Below are positions 55,074 to 64,000 of a stretch of 64,000 nt of DNA, piece by piece. The position numbers and the translations under genes are program-made. Below the pieces are notes generated by a model. That model was not told the DNA's origin, ran no database searches, and saw only the letters and a program-made list of their open reading frames with translations. The DNA is from Pagrus major (taxonomy: Eukaryota > Chordata > Actinopteri > Spariformes > Sparidae). Each line of letters starts with the position of its first letter. Within the stretch, counting starts at the first letter, position 1. Location of the stretch: positions 5,582,150-5,646,149 of the forward strand of contig NC_133238.1 of assembly GCF_040436345.1 (NCBI RefSeq), given 5' to 3'.

Positions 55074-55718
55074 GAGTTGGAACAGTCTGACACAGGATGG
55101 CCTTTCCCAGGCTCAGCCCCCTGGCTGACGGTGCCTCTGTGGAGATAATAGCAGAGTTAGGTGCCTTGGGCAATTTGCTCATCCTCATTGGGCACTAAAA
55201 GTTGCTGCAAATTCAAAAACACTGGTGCGACTTGACGAGGGTGGCTGGTCCACACATTGTGCCTGTTTTGTGTCCTTTTTCCAGCGATCCATCGCTCGGC
55301 AAAATAGAAAAATAACACTCCGTCAACGGCCACTTGGCATGATGTCTCCGCCCAGTCTGAATGCAACCAGAGACAATGTGCCGCACAAAAGCCTACCAGT
55401 AGGCATTCCAGCAATGGACGCGTCCAGACCACATTTCTTATGCAATGCCTCGCAGAGGAGGAGACGCAACAAGGTTTGTGCCGTCTCTAGCAGGCCACGC
55501 CCACTCTGCCCTTTTACCGGGAAAACGGGTAACCCGCACGCATCGCACTGCGACACAGCAGACGCCGGTGTACTGCAACGCTGTGACTTTCAGGACGGAT
55601 TGAAACGGTAACACAAGGACCCCAAAGCAGCATTCAGAGGTTGAAGGTCGGCTTTCCGAGCTGCTCGGCAGAAAGCGCGGGAGACGAGCACTCACTTGTT
55701 TTTCTTCCACATTGTCAT

Positions 55719-55882
55719 CAGGGGAGAGCGCGGACGCAGTCCCCCACTACCACAAATTATGCAGTCGAGATTCCCACATTTGGGGAATTCGCAGGGGTCA
55801 GCACAACCGGAGTGCAATGGCTGAGCCTCGCCCTGGGTGAACCACCTTCTTGATCATGGTATCTCCCCTGCCAGGTAAGTAT
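55719..55882 (-). ncRNA. U1 snRNA gene, copy 47, last complete copy
   Basis: Reference U1 sequence. The spacer has gagacgatg as in copies 37 and 39, cttgggggata, and private gactagacg and gtctctgccc. Edge units carry more private changes, as expected if array ends are homogenised less. Confidence 0.97.
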
Positions 55883-56527
55883 GAGTTGGAACAGTCTGAC
55901 ACAGGATGGCCTTTCCCAGGCTCAGCCCCCTGGCTGACGGTGCCTCTTGGGGGATAATAGCAGAGTTAGGTGCCTTGGGCAATTTGCTCATCCTCATTGG
56001 GCACTAAAAGTTGCTGCAAATTCAAAAACACTGGTGCGACTAGACGAGGGTGGCTGGTCCACACATTGTGCCTGTTTTGTGTCCTTTTTCCAGCGATCCA
56101 TCGCTCGGCAAAATAGAAAAATAACACTCCGTCAACGGCCACTTGGCATGATGTCTCTGCCCAGTCTGAATGCAACCAGAGACGATGTGCCGCACAAAAG
56201 CCTACCAGTAGGCATTCCAGCAATGGACGCGTCCAGACCACATTTCTTATGCAATGCCTCGCAGAGGAGGAGACGCAACAAGGTTTGTGCCGTCTCTAGC
56301 AGGCCACGCCCACTCTGCCCTTTTACCGGGAAAACGGGTAACCCGCACGCAACGCACTGCGACACAGCAGACGCCGGTGTACTGCAACGCTGTGACTTTC
56401 AGGACGGATTGAAACGGTAACACAAGGACCCCAAAGCAGCATTCAGAGGTTGAAGGTCGGCTTTCCGAGCTGCTCGGCAGAAAGCGCGGGAGACGAGCAC
56501 TCACTTGTTTTTCTTCCACATTGTCAT

Positions 56528-56603
56528 CAGGGGAGAGCGCGGACGCAGTCCCCCACTACCACAAATTATGCAGTCGAGATTCCCACATTTGGGGAATTCG
56601 CAG
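56528..56603 (-). pseudogene. U1 snRNA 3' part (nt 89-164) at array edge
   Basis: The 76 nt from CTGCGAATTC to the U1 3' end, with 3' box intact at its left. U1 identity stops sharply between nt 88 and 89, and unrelated DNA begins at 56604. The missing nt 1-88 are not found in the rest of the window. A different break point from the LINE insertions (nt 34-38). Confidence 0.95.
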
Positions 56604-56897
56604 ATGTCCGTCCCGGCGCAGTGCAAACCCCACTGTAGACTGTAGACAATTCCCGCCGCCCATTGGACCAGAGTCTACACTTGTCTACAGTTGCCGGCCG
56701 CCCGTTGGACCAGAGTCTACACTTGCTTGCGCTTCGGCGCGCTTGATTGGTCGAAAGTCTACAGTTCACACACCTCCCCGCCCCCTTGCGGTGATTGACA
56801 CATGGCAGTCAACGGTTTTCGGAGTTTGACACTTGGCAGTTCGGGGTTTCGGAGCTAGCCAAATTGCGATAGTGTTTTTCGCAGAGACAAATACAAG
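56604..56897. promoter_or_regulatory. GC-rich leader with direct repeats, possible terminal region and promoter
   Basis: Holds two 30-bp direct repeats (56654-56683 and 56696-56725, sharing ttggaccagagtctacactt) and several gtctaca or tgtagac motifs in both orientations. A second pair of about 30-bp repeats (56791-56824 and 56824-56854, sharing the gacac, ggcagt and ttcggag blocks) follows. Clusters like this near a transposon tip often bind transposase. The stretch probably also holds the promoter and the noncoding first exon of the gene, ending at a donor site acaag/gtaag at 56897/56898. Confidence 0.5.
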
Positions 56898-57902
56898 GTA
56901 AGAGTCGTGATCGGAGTCTTTTATTTTTTCCAGCCACTACGTTGACTTCATCGTAGGGTTTTACCTATGTTTTTTTCCACTGTTAATGTGCTTTCTTACG
57001 TAGTAACATCGTCTGAATAAGCGCATATAGACGTGCGTCCATTCATTCCATTTCCTTCATGCATTCATTCATTCATTCATTCATTCAAAAATGAACATGT
57101 AAAGTCATTCTTTCTAGCGGATAAAAGTGTATTGTTTAACTGTTGATTATTCTTATGCTTTCTTACGTAGTAACATCGTCTGAATAAGCGCATATTATGT
57201 CCCATTGACGCGTAGCCTTGACGTGCGTCCATTCATTCCATTCATTCAAAAATGAACATGTAAATTCATTCTTTCTAGCGGATAAAAGTGTATTGTTTAA
57301 CTGTTGATTATTCCTATTCTGTAGTATAGCTCATTTAAGTCAGGTGTAAAGTCTTTTGAGGGGGGGATACTGAACTTGCTTTGACGTGGGGGAGGGGGGG
57401 AGCGGAGTTTGCGGCCTGTCCAGAGGGGCAAGGGCCAGTGATTTAACACAGAGCAACTGATCATATAAGAAGAAAGAATACAAGTAACTTGGTAGCTAAT
57501 AACTAGTTAACTCGTTATATGGTGTGACTCTAGGCCTATATGACCTAGAGTTACTATATGCACTTAATAGCTACTGCTGCTTTATTTCAGTACATGGGAA
57601 GGAGTTCAAATAGAGAAAAATAACCATTCATGGTCAGAATTCATCAGAATCATCCTAACTACTAGTCACTTTTTGTTTTCCTCTGCACGTCAGAAATTCT
57701 GTGCACAGTTTAGTACGTTGTTAAGTAAGTAAGTTAAGTAAGTCACTTGAGTATCACCGCTGTGAATAACACTGGTATTCTAACCTGGCATCTGCAAATA
57801 TGAAGTAGTTTTAATGTCTTTCTCACACATTGTTTCAAGACCCCACTGGCTTTGCACATTTAAGTAAGCCCCTTTTAACTGGCCTCACATTTTCTTCTAC
57901 AG
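56898..57902 (+). other. Presumed 5' UTR intron
   Basis: No gene seen. Bounded by a good donor (gtaagag, 56898) and an acceptor (tttcttctacag, ends 57902). Contains a tandem duplication, an (attc)n run and short aagt repeats near 57720. AT-rich compared with the leader. Confidence 0.5.
56989..57313 (+). repeat. Tandem duplication of about 160 bp with (attc)n
   Basis: Copy 1 is about 56989-57154 and copy 2 about 57155-57313. Both run from tgctttcttacgtagtaac through the cattcattcca and atgaacatgtaaa blocks to aactgttgattattc. Copy 1 has a longer attc run (57060-57087). Copy 2 has about 23 extra bases near 57196. Confidence 0.85.
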
Positions 57903-57918
57903 AGTGAATTAAGTCAAA

Positions 57919-60900
57919 ATGGAGTTCAAGGCAGCTTCTCATTCAGCAGGTGAGTCACAGGTGAAGGCAGGGATATTTGTGCTGCCTTCATCAATACCTC
58001 CTGTGTCCTTCACACTAAATCTAGTATTTAATAGTTTGTTTCCAGTGTGATTTAATAGTTTGTTCGTTTCATTACATCGTCACTAAAAGACCCTTTCATA
58101 CATATGTGTTTTGTTGAACCTACAAACGTACAGCTTTAGTACTTTTATCAAGGGTGAAGTCCCAAATCACTTAAACGGTTCAATGTTTTTCAGCTAAGAG
58201 ACCTGGAGCAGATCCATTGTTGCCTGTCTTGTGTGTTCTGGACACAAGTGTGCCACATGACAGGCAACAATGTGTTCTCAAAGCATCAAAGGAGGCCAAG
58301 GTGTGCCAGTCATTCAAACGAGCATCCCAGATGTATGATGACAGCAGGCTGGGGGATCCAGAGACGGCTTGTGAGGAAGGTAATATCACAACCAACATAT
58401 GATCCATGTAGATGTGTTTGCACCTGACCCATCCTGTGCTGTGCTGCAAGCATGCCAAGCTACTGCACAGTGCACTATACGCTTAATATTTGTAATAACC
58501 TTTCCAATGTGTAACTCTTCAGCTAAGAAGAAATGCCTCCTGATCACCACAAAGCCCACCGAGAAGCAGTATCTCGGGCAGCTAACTGTCCCATTTGGGA
58601 AATATGGGGGCAAAAATTTCAAGTGGCTGATCGAAAATGACGTTGGGTATCTCAAATTGTAAGTTTGCCTCACTAAACAGAATCAAACATTGTTGTTTTA
58701 AGTTAGCTTTAAGTTGTTTTTCTTAAATAACATGTTCTGTATTTTAGTCTCCTCGATCGCCACGTGAAGGAGAGCCGCCACCCAGACAGGAAAGGTGGAA
58801 TGCAGGATGTGTGGGTGAAGGATTACCTCCTGAAGTACATTCAGATGTTCCCTGCGGTCTCCTGCCACCTGGAACTAAACGTTGACAGGGCCATTTATGG
58901 GCAGGGCCGCTTCAGGTCCTTCACATTCCAGGAGATGTGGCAGTGGTACAGCCTGCACAAGTGCCTTCAGGCCGATCCCCAAGCTGGCAGTGACCACGAG
59001 CGAAAGATGTCTCAGGAGGCTTTCTGCTATTAGGCAGTGGCTCGTCATGAAAGAGGATGACATCTCTTCCAAGTCGCTGAAGCGCTTCAGGCAGTACATC
59101 CTAGACAAAGAAAAAGAGGTAGGTCAAGGCTCCTTAAGTGAAAAGCAGGCTGCAGTTCATAAGACAAACCTCAAGCCTGTACTCAAACTGCACTTTACAG
59201 AAATCTCCCCAAAAAGTGGCCCCTCCAGCAGCAACTGCCACATCCAGCATCTCAGGGTCCCGTGGTGACGACAGCTGGGCAGATGTTGCTGATGACAGCC
59301 GGGCAGATGATGCTCTGCTGGCTGACGCACTTGCAGCTTTTGAAAGTCAAGGTATATCAGTTTATCTCCTTGGATTAATATTACTGCATGGACCTCATTA
59401 ATGCAGAATCTGTATCTAATAAACCAGCTGCAGACTAACACTGAGGATGGTTCTACAGTTCTGTCCTTTAGCTGCTTTGACAGATTTTTGTCCTCATGGC
59501 TGCATAAGGTTTTGTCCCGATTTCCTTTCAGGGGACACTGACCCGACTACTGATGCTGCCTCCCAACCAGACCCTCCACAAGACCCTCCGTCACAGACAG
59601 CAACTTGTCCACCATCACCTGTAAGCCCATAATTCATAGATTACACCGACCATGTCAACATTAAGGTTTATACTAATACACTGATCTCTTTAAAGGCTCC
59701 TCCGTCAGCTCCCGTTGGACAACAAGGGACAACATCTGATGTGACTGGTGCAGCGCTGCAGGCGAGCGAAAGTGCTGTGACTGAGGCGGCAGTAGCTGCT
59801 CCACCTGAGGTAATACATGCAGCTTAATGGAGGAACAGCCTTACAGTCGGAGCACTTACTGGTTGGTAGATGAAAGTCTCGTCTTTGTTATTCAACCAGG
59901 TTAAGTACGAGGGGTGGCACAAAATGTGGGAGTCTGGTGCTCATGGGCTCCCTGAAGCAGACGTCAGGTGGCTGAAGGAGGACGCAGAAAGAGGGCTCTT
60001 CCAACCCATGATGTCATTTGAGGACAAGAGCGGTCACATCAAAACCAGAAAAGTCCTGAAGAACGACAGAATGTGGTTTCATCCGCCTGAGTTTCCTGGA
60101 GTGGTGTTGGGAGGGGGAGTGCCCTCAGCGGAGTCCTTCTTTCGCAGCAAGGTGTTTTTTTGGAGACCAGTCGGTGTGTGGGGCTACAGCCTTCGCTGTC
60201 CCAGGTCTGAGTGCCCAGCGCGTGCTAAGAAGGACGCTTTTCTGTACCGCTGTGGCTACTCAAAAACTGTCAGGCAGATCTGCCACATGTCTGGCTGGTA
60301 CTCCATGCTGACGGAGGTCCTGGCCTGTAACGCTTGCAGGAAAGCTGCCCAGGAGTCGAAGGACCATGCCATCGGCCGCTTCCTGGCGTGGGATGCGGCG
60401 ATAATCGACCAGCTGAGTCCAGCTCACAGAGCCGTGTTCCCTGCTATTTTAACACTGAGGTGAGTCTCTGAGTTATTTTACCGTAAATTGAATTCTACAA
60501 GATTGTATTAGAACATGTAATTCCTAATGATTATGCTGTAATTTTAGACGCGGTGTGGACAAGCAGGTGATCCGCCTGATGAGGGATCGCACTCAGGGCA
60601 ACACCATGGCCAAGGTGTGGAGGCAGGTCCAGGAGAGCCACTGTGAGGAGTACCTGCAGAGAAAGGACCTCTACACCACCCTCCTCAGCCAGCTCAACAA
60701 GCCCGGTGGGATCACAAGTAAGTCAGATTTGAGTTGCCTGTTTTGTTTCACTGTGTAGAAAAATGAATGCTTCTCTCAGATGTAGCAAATAGATCATTTC
60801 CATCTGCCAGCCTTAATAAAGAATACATAATACAACAGGAGCGCACACTGTAATAGGAATGAGGGAGCTTTCTTAGAAGACTTAAACTGAGGCAAAAAAA

Positions 60901-63900
60901 AAAATACAAAAAAATACTTATTACACACTTACCTTTACTTACCTTACCTTATTAATGCTTACCATAACCCTGGTGAATATTGCTGGTAACACTGGTCCTG
61001 TTAGATTCCTCTTCCCCTGATGGAGAGAATTAAAACAGTCAGTATTGCAAATTGTCTTAGAGATCCTACAGTCTAATGTTGAAGTTCACTGTGTGTGTGT
61101 GTGTGTGTGTGTTTCCAGGGACTCTCAACCAACAGTTTCAGCGACCACCACCAAAGAGGGAGCTGCCCTCCCCGAAGCTGTTGAGGAAAACCTTCCTGAT
61201 AGCTGAAACAGAAAATATTGAGGACTACCGGACCCAAATCATGTCCACATTCGGAAAAGTCCTAAAATATGACTCCACCAAGAAGGTAATTTGATGCAGT
61301 CTTACAAACAGGAACATTTTTAATTGAAAAAGTAGTCATTGAATTTAAATTCAGTACTGATGATGTTTTAGTGATCATTTAGTTTGAATACAGTACAGAA
61401 ACGAAACCTGATGAAATAATGGCCAAGCATCATACAGTTGAAGTGTTATTTTAGCTCAAATGAAGACGATGGCATTCAAACTAAATGATCACTATAACAT
61501 CATCAATACTGAATTTAAATTCAATGACAGTTACAGCTTGCACCTCTTGGATCACGTGTAGAATAACCTTATTTTGGAGCTGTATGTTTTTCCTCTGCAG
61601 CAATGTTAGTTTTGGCTCATATTGCTCCTGACACATGACATCACTACATGGCATCATAACATGTCCCTTTATGTCCTTAACTAAACTCTGGTCCTGTGAG
61701 CACTCAATTGCTTCGCCCAACATTATTTTCAGGTGATACATTTTAGACATATTTCTATAAATGTCACCTTGTTAACGCCTTTTTTATTATATTTTTAACC
61801 AGTTTTTAAAGGCTCGATGAACACAAATAATCATCAATTTATGACAGAAGTATATACAATTAACATCTCAATAAAACATGTCTCAGAGATAGTTACATAT
61901 GACAGTTTTTACACACATGGTTATACCGCTGCTAAATGGTTAGCATGTTTTCATCATCAGACTTGTCTTTTCATCATCAGATTTGCAAGAAACTCTCCGG
62001 AGACGGAAAAGGCACCGCAGAGTGGTGCACCAACGTGGCCAATGAACTTGGTCAGATCCTCGTGGCTGTACTCACCTGTGAGGAGTCTGTGGACAAAATG
62101 CGGCCAATGGCTGAAGGCCTCATGGCCAGGTACAGAAGAGCAGGAGAGGCACCTCCTGAACTGATGTATGTGGACCGCGGCTGCTGTCGCGTGCATGGTG
62201 TGTCGTCTCTGGAGCAGCTGTTCAGTGAGTGGGCTGACAGTGGCATGATGGTGCGCCTGGACATCTTTCACTGGATACACAGGTTTGACGCTGCTGTCAG
62301 AACGGATCACCACCCAAAATATGCACTCTTTAAGTCTGCGCTCTCTGCTGCAGTCTTTTCTTACAGCAAGGACGACATGGCGCTGCTCATCCAAGCCATA
62401 TGTGCAGGACACCCGTCCAGGTACGATTCCCTGTCTGATGGTCAGATCATTGAATTGCATGTCAGCAAAAATGATCTGAAGCATTACGTCAGGAGGATCA
62501 CCGTTGGAGCCCTGGAGACGTTTGCACGTGTGCAGAATTCTATTGACATCCTGAAGGGACCGGCTGGGATGGATGAGAACCAGGTCCATCTGTTCAAGGA
62601 TGCAGCAGCCATCGACCATGTCTGGGAGAACCAGCAGAAACACCTGGAGTGCATTCAGGATCCGCCAGGAAGAGACATGTACACCATCATTAAGTACATC
62701 ACCCGTAATGGTGTGCGGCTGCCACATTATAGCACAGCGAGGGGAAGCAACAGCCTGGAGGGATTCCACTCCTTCCTGCCGGCCATGATACCGGGGCCCC
62801 ACTGTGCCGCAGTCCCCTTCCAGGTTTATCTCCTCAGTGGAATTGCACGCTGGAACTCAGACAGGGAGTCGGCCAGCGTCAAAGGCCAGAAAGGGAGGAA
62901 GCACATGGTGTACGTCTCTCCTCTGATACACCGCCTCAACCAGAGGTGCCAGGAGTTGTTTGGAGAGGTTGAAGAGGCAAACTTCCGGCCTCCTGTTCCT
63001 GCTGGAGACGAGCGAATTGGTCTGGAGTATCTGTTCTCTCAGTCATCAGCACCATTCAGTGCTCCAGACCATTATGCTCAAACCAGAGAGACCCTTCAAG
63101 CTGCAGAGGATGGAGATGATGAGGTGGTGGTTGCTGATGAGGTGGTCGCTGACACAGAGGGATCCCTGGAGGATGATGTGGGCTACAACTCTGACAGTGA
63201 GAGTGACAATCTGACTCCGCTGAGGAAGAGCCTGCATCTCACCGATCAGGTTGTGGCTCCTGAGCTGGATCCCTGTGTGGAGGACGTGTGCGGTCCGAAC
63301 CATCTTCCTGGGTACCAGCATGTAGAGGAGCTGAGCGCTGCGCTCGTTGAGATTGCCTTGGAGGAGGGAAAGCTTGCTCTCAGTGACTCCATGAGACAGC
63401 GAGTCATCAGCGGCTGGAACAAGCTTGATCTCCACGATCGCAGCATCCAGCATTTTGACAGCCTCTACTCAGCACGTTGGGGTAACGCTCTGTTCGGCCG
63501 CACTAAAGGTGATCCGGGTGAGTCATCTCTGGTGCAAAAGCTGAAGTTCAGCAAGCGGTATTCTGCCGCTCACCTGCTGGACTCCAGAAAGAACCGCCTC
63601 ATGTACTGCATCATTAAACAGCTGTGGCTTCATCCAGACTGTGGTGGAAAGGCTCATGGGTCCCAACAGAAGAACCAGGTCACCAAGATGTACCAGCGTG
63701 TGCAGCAGAGGGTGACGGTCGACGACCCCGAACTCAGCAAACTCGGGATTCCCATCCTTAAAGTAAACTCTAAGTGTATTGCTGAGTTCGTCAGGAGACA
63801 GGAAGCCTTGTCGGCCACGAATGTGACGGATCAAGGTTTGTCTGTCCTCCGTCGTCATCAAAGTGTGGCCAGCACGACCCAACCCCAGGCAGCAGAGCTT

Positions 63901-64000
63901 CCAGATATGCGACCTCTTACCACTCGACCGCAGGTGCAGTATCTGATCGCTCCATCATTGGCAGGGACCAGGAAACTCAAGCAGAGGTTCGATCATTTCT
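57919..64000 (+). CDS. Multi-exon gene, Cys-rich plus DDE-like protein (partial, runs off right end)
   Basis: Exons chosen from open frame, splice sites and phase: 57919-57949, 58194-58379, 58523-58658, 58748-59118, 59201-59351, 59532-59620, 59696-59809, 59900-60459, 60548-60717, 61119-61285 and 61981 to the window end. All introns are GT-AG and all phases join, except that the frame shifts once inside exon 4 near 59030. The start ATG (MEFKAASHSA) follows a likely 5' UTR intron. The product would exceed 1300 aa. Order of parts: short N-terminal region, a GKYGGKNFKWL region (exon 3), an acidic and proline-rich linker (exons 5-7), a Cys-rich domain (exon 8), an RNase H-like core (exons 10-11) and an acidic stretch. 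Likely a transposase or a gene derived from one. The single frameshift may be a true defect, a short missed intron or an assembly error. Confidence 0.75.
58523..59118 (+). CDS. Exons 3-4: GKYGG-motif region of the DDE-like gene
   Basis: Exon 3 (58523-58658) ends in FGKYGGKNFKWLIENDVGYL, which reads like the short fGkykG...W..e.dvgYl motif seen in many teleost proteins of this type. Exon 4 (58748-59118) continues with VDRAIYGQGRF and MWQWYSLHKCLQADPQAG. Its frame runs into a TAG at 59031-59033 (FCY then stop), while similar-looking sequence (IRQWLVMKEDD, YILDKEKE) continues in the next frame to the donor at 59119. So exon 4 appears frameshifted once. The stop is preceded by a pyrimidine-rich stretch and AG, so a splice acceptor there cannot be fully excluded, though no matching donor is evident. 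Confidence 0.65.
59201..59809 (+). CDS. Exons 5-7: low-complexity linker of the DDE-like gene
   Basis: Three short exons (59201-59351, 59532-59620, 59696-59809) coding Ala, Asp, Pro, Thr and Ser rich sequence (DDSWADVADDSRADDALL, DPPQDPPSQT, ASESAVTEAAVAAPPE). Probably a disordered linker between the N-terminal part and the Cys-rich domain. Phases 0, 1 and 0 agree with exons 4 and 8. Confidence 0.65.
59900..60459 (+). CDS. Exon 8: Cys-rich (DUF6729-like) domain of the DDE-like gene
   Basis: A 560-nt open exon from acceptor caaccag at 59899 to donor gtgagt at 60460. It encodes VKYEGWHKMW at its start, then a domain with FFRSKVFFWRPVGVWGYSL, CPRSECPA, FLYRCGY, VRQICHMSGWYSML and ACNACRKA. Three cysteine pairs could bind two zinc ions. 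I recall this pattern from many uncharacterised teleost proteins carrying the domain Pfam calls DUF6729. Function unknown. A DNA-binding zinc domain is a reasonable guess. Confidence 0.75.
60548..61285 (+). CDS. Exons 9-10 of the DDE-like gene
   Basis: Exon 9 (60548-60717) encodes RGVDKQVIRLMRDRTQGNTM and YLQRKDLYTTLLSQLNKPG, with a helical look. Exon 10 (61119-61285) encodes PPPKRELPSPKLLRKTF and then FGKVLKYDSTKK. The aspartate of YDSTKK (codon 61271-61273) is at the end of a predicted beta strand, as for the first D of an RNase H fold. The intron between them (60718-61118) holds a (gt)n run close to the acceptor. Confidence 0.7.
61088..61112 (+). repeat. (gt)n microsatellite by a splice acceptor
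   Basis: About 12 GT dinucleotides directly before ttccag, serving as or next to the pyrimidine tract of exon 10. Confidence 0.9.
61286..61980 (+). other. Intron 10 of the DDE-like gene
   Basis: 695 bp with a good donor (gtaatttg) and acceptor (tcatcatcag). It contains the hairpin at 61337-61526. A tcatcatcag block is duplicated at 61951 and 61971, so two alternative acceptors 20 bp apart exist. Only the second keeps the frame used in exon 11. No gene seen. Confidence 0.65.
61337..61526. repeat. Long hairpin, MITE-like inverted repeat
   Basis: Arms at 61337-61389 and 61474-61526 are 53 bp each, match as reverse complements at 51 of 53 positions, and are separated by 84 bp. AT-rich (gaatttaaattc inside each arm). 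Could be a small foldback transposon or a solo hairpin inside the intron. I do not see a clear flanking duplication. Confidence 0.85.
61981..64000 (+). CDS. Exon 11: DDE/RNase H-like core of the gene (open to window end)
   Basis: One exon with 673 open codons and no stop. It starts ICKKLSGDGKGTAEWCTNVA, then LMYVDRGCCRVHG with the aspartate at codon 62173-62175, VRLDIFHWIHRFD, and RGSNSLEGFHSFLP with the glutamate at 62758-62760. With D of YDSTKK in exon 10 these form a plausible D-D-E set with 68 and 194 residues between them. The strand layout (D, hydrophobic strands, YVD, FH near it, later LEGFH) recalls MULE and IS256-like transposases. Past codon 380 an acidic stretch (DGDDEVVV, EGSLEDDVGYNSDSESD) is followed by a further conserved-looking region (HFDSLYSARWGNALFGRTKG). 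The C-terminus is beyond 64000. Confidence 0.75.
   Translation, partial: MCKKLSGDGKGTAEWCTNVANELGQILVAVLTCEESVDKMRPMAEGLMARYRRAGEAPPELMYVDRGCCRVHGVSSLEQLFSEWADSGMMVRLDIFHWIHRFDAAVRTDHHPKYALFKSALSAAVFSYSKDDMALLIQAICAGHPSRYDSLSDGQIIELHVSKNDLKHYVRRITVGALETFARVQNSIDILKGPAGMDENQVHLFKDAAAIDHVWENQQKHLECIQDPPGRDMYTIIKYITRNGVRLPHYSTARGSNSLEGFHSFLPAMIPGPHCAAVPFQVYLLSGIARWNSDRESASVKGQKGRKHMVYVSPLIHRLNQRCQELFGEVEEANFRPPVPAGDERIGLEYLFSQSSAPFSAPDHYAQTRETLQAAEDGDDEVVVADEVVADTEGSLEDDVGYNSDSESDNLTPLRKSLHLTDQVVAPELDPCVEDVCGPNHLPGYQHVEELSAALVEIALEEGKLALSDSMRQRVISGWNKLDLHDRSIQHFDSLYSARWGNALFGRTKGDPGESSLVQKLKFSKRYSAAHLLDSRKNRLMYCIIKQLWLHPDCGGKAHGSQQKNQVTKMYQRVQQRVTVDDPELSKLGIPILKVNSKCIAEFVRRQEALSATNVTDQGLSVLRRHQSVASTTQPQAAELPDMRPLTTRPQVQYLIAPSLAGTRKLKQRFDHF

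Larger units (their letters stand above)
1..56603 (-). repeat. Tandem U1 snRNA gene array, 809-bp unit, 48 loci in window
   Basis: A head-to-tail array with an exact 809-bp period over most of its length. Each unit reads, on the minus strand, spacer, PSE-like promoter, 164-nt U1 gene, 3' box. Bases 1-6 are the tail of a preceding unit, so the array continues to the left. Forty-three U1 copies are uninterrupted, four are split by LINE insertions and one is cut at the right edge. Departures from the period are three U1-less 414-bp units, one unit with a 135-bp deletion near 26900 (junction at a shared tcca), and one 810-bp unit (52482-53291). Units differ by a few diagnostic bases, and these haplotypes recur in blocks. 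Units were compared by eye, so a few single-base variants may have been missed. Confidence 0.97.
56604..64000 (+). mobile_element. Candidate U1-inserted DNA transposon (possibly Dada-like), left part
   Basis: Non-array DNA starting exactly inside a U1 gene. What is seen: direct repeats with short inverted motifs in the first 250 bp, then a multi-exon gene reading away from the junction whose product has a cysteine-rich domain and an RNase H-like region with a possible D-D-E triad. What is known: the Dada superfamily of DDE DNA transposons inserts into U1, U6 and tRNA genes of fish with 6-7 bp target duplications. Inference: this may be such an element, with its terminus at 56604. The right terminus, terminal inverted repeat and target duplication are outside the window. 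A host gene abutting the array after a rearrangement is the alternative. Confidence 0.5.

Noticed and set aside
1-56603. CRISPR-like regular repeats
   Set aside because: The period is 809 bp, and the repeated part is a U1 gene with vertebrate snRNA promoter and 3' box. No short repeat-spacer structure.
61957-62802. 281-codon minus-strand frame
   Set aside because: Antisense shadow of exon 11, whose plus-strand frame is open for 673 codons and carries the conserved motifs.

Overview
The window looks like teleost fish nuclear DNA. Two things point that way: a tandem array of vertebrate-type U1 snRNA genes, and LINEs of the L1/Tx1 kind. Species cannot be told from the sequence. Two regions are visible.

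Region 1 (1-56603) is a U1 snRNA gene array. All U1 genes are on the minus strand, in a head-to-tail unit of 809 bp (164-nt U1 plus about 645 bp of promoter and spacer). I count 48 U1 loci: 43 uninterrupted, 4 split by retrotransposon insertions, and 1 cut off at the array edge (56603). The array continues past the left end of the window. The units fall into a few recognisable spacer haplotypes that recur in blocks, which suggests unequal exchange and gene conversion. Three 414-bp units have lost the whole U1 gene and promoter through one shared junction.

Five copies of one LINE family lie in the U1 genes: three full-length (about 5.36 kb, 21289-26649, 37838-43203, 45628-50993) and two 5'-truncated copies nested in one U1 (11479-12389, 12402-12779). 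Each full-length copy has an open ORF1 (535 aa, three CCHC knuckles) and an open ORF2 (1141 aa, APE endonuclease, reverse transcriptase with YMDD, C-terminal CCHC). All five are in U1 orientation, and all have their 3' junction at the same phosphodiester position, between U1 nt 37 and 38 in stem-loop I. The 5' junction varies. This is a U1-targeting, Tx1-like LINE that looks recently active.

Region 2 (56604-64000) begins abruptly inside a U1 gene at nt 88/89. It holds GC-rich direct repeats near the junction, then an intron-rich plus-strand gene of at least 11 coding exons that runs off the right end. The predicted protein has a cysteine-rich domain (exon 8) and an RNase H-like region with a plausible D-D-E triad (exons 10-11). 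From position and content I infer a second, unrelated U1-targeting mobile element, a DNA transposon that may belong to the Dada superfamily. Its other end lies outside the window, so this stays a hypothesis.

Taken together, the U1 array appears to serve as a niche for at least one, and probably two, kinds of site-specific mobile element, while many redundant U1 copies stay intact around the insertions.
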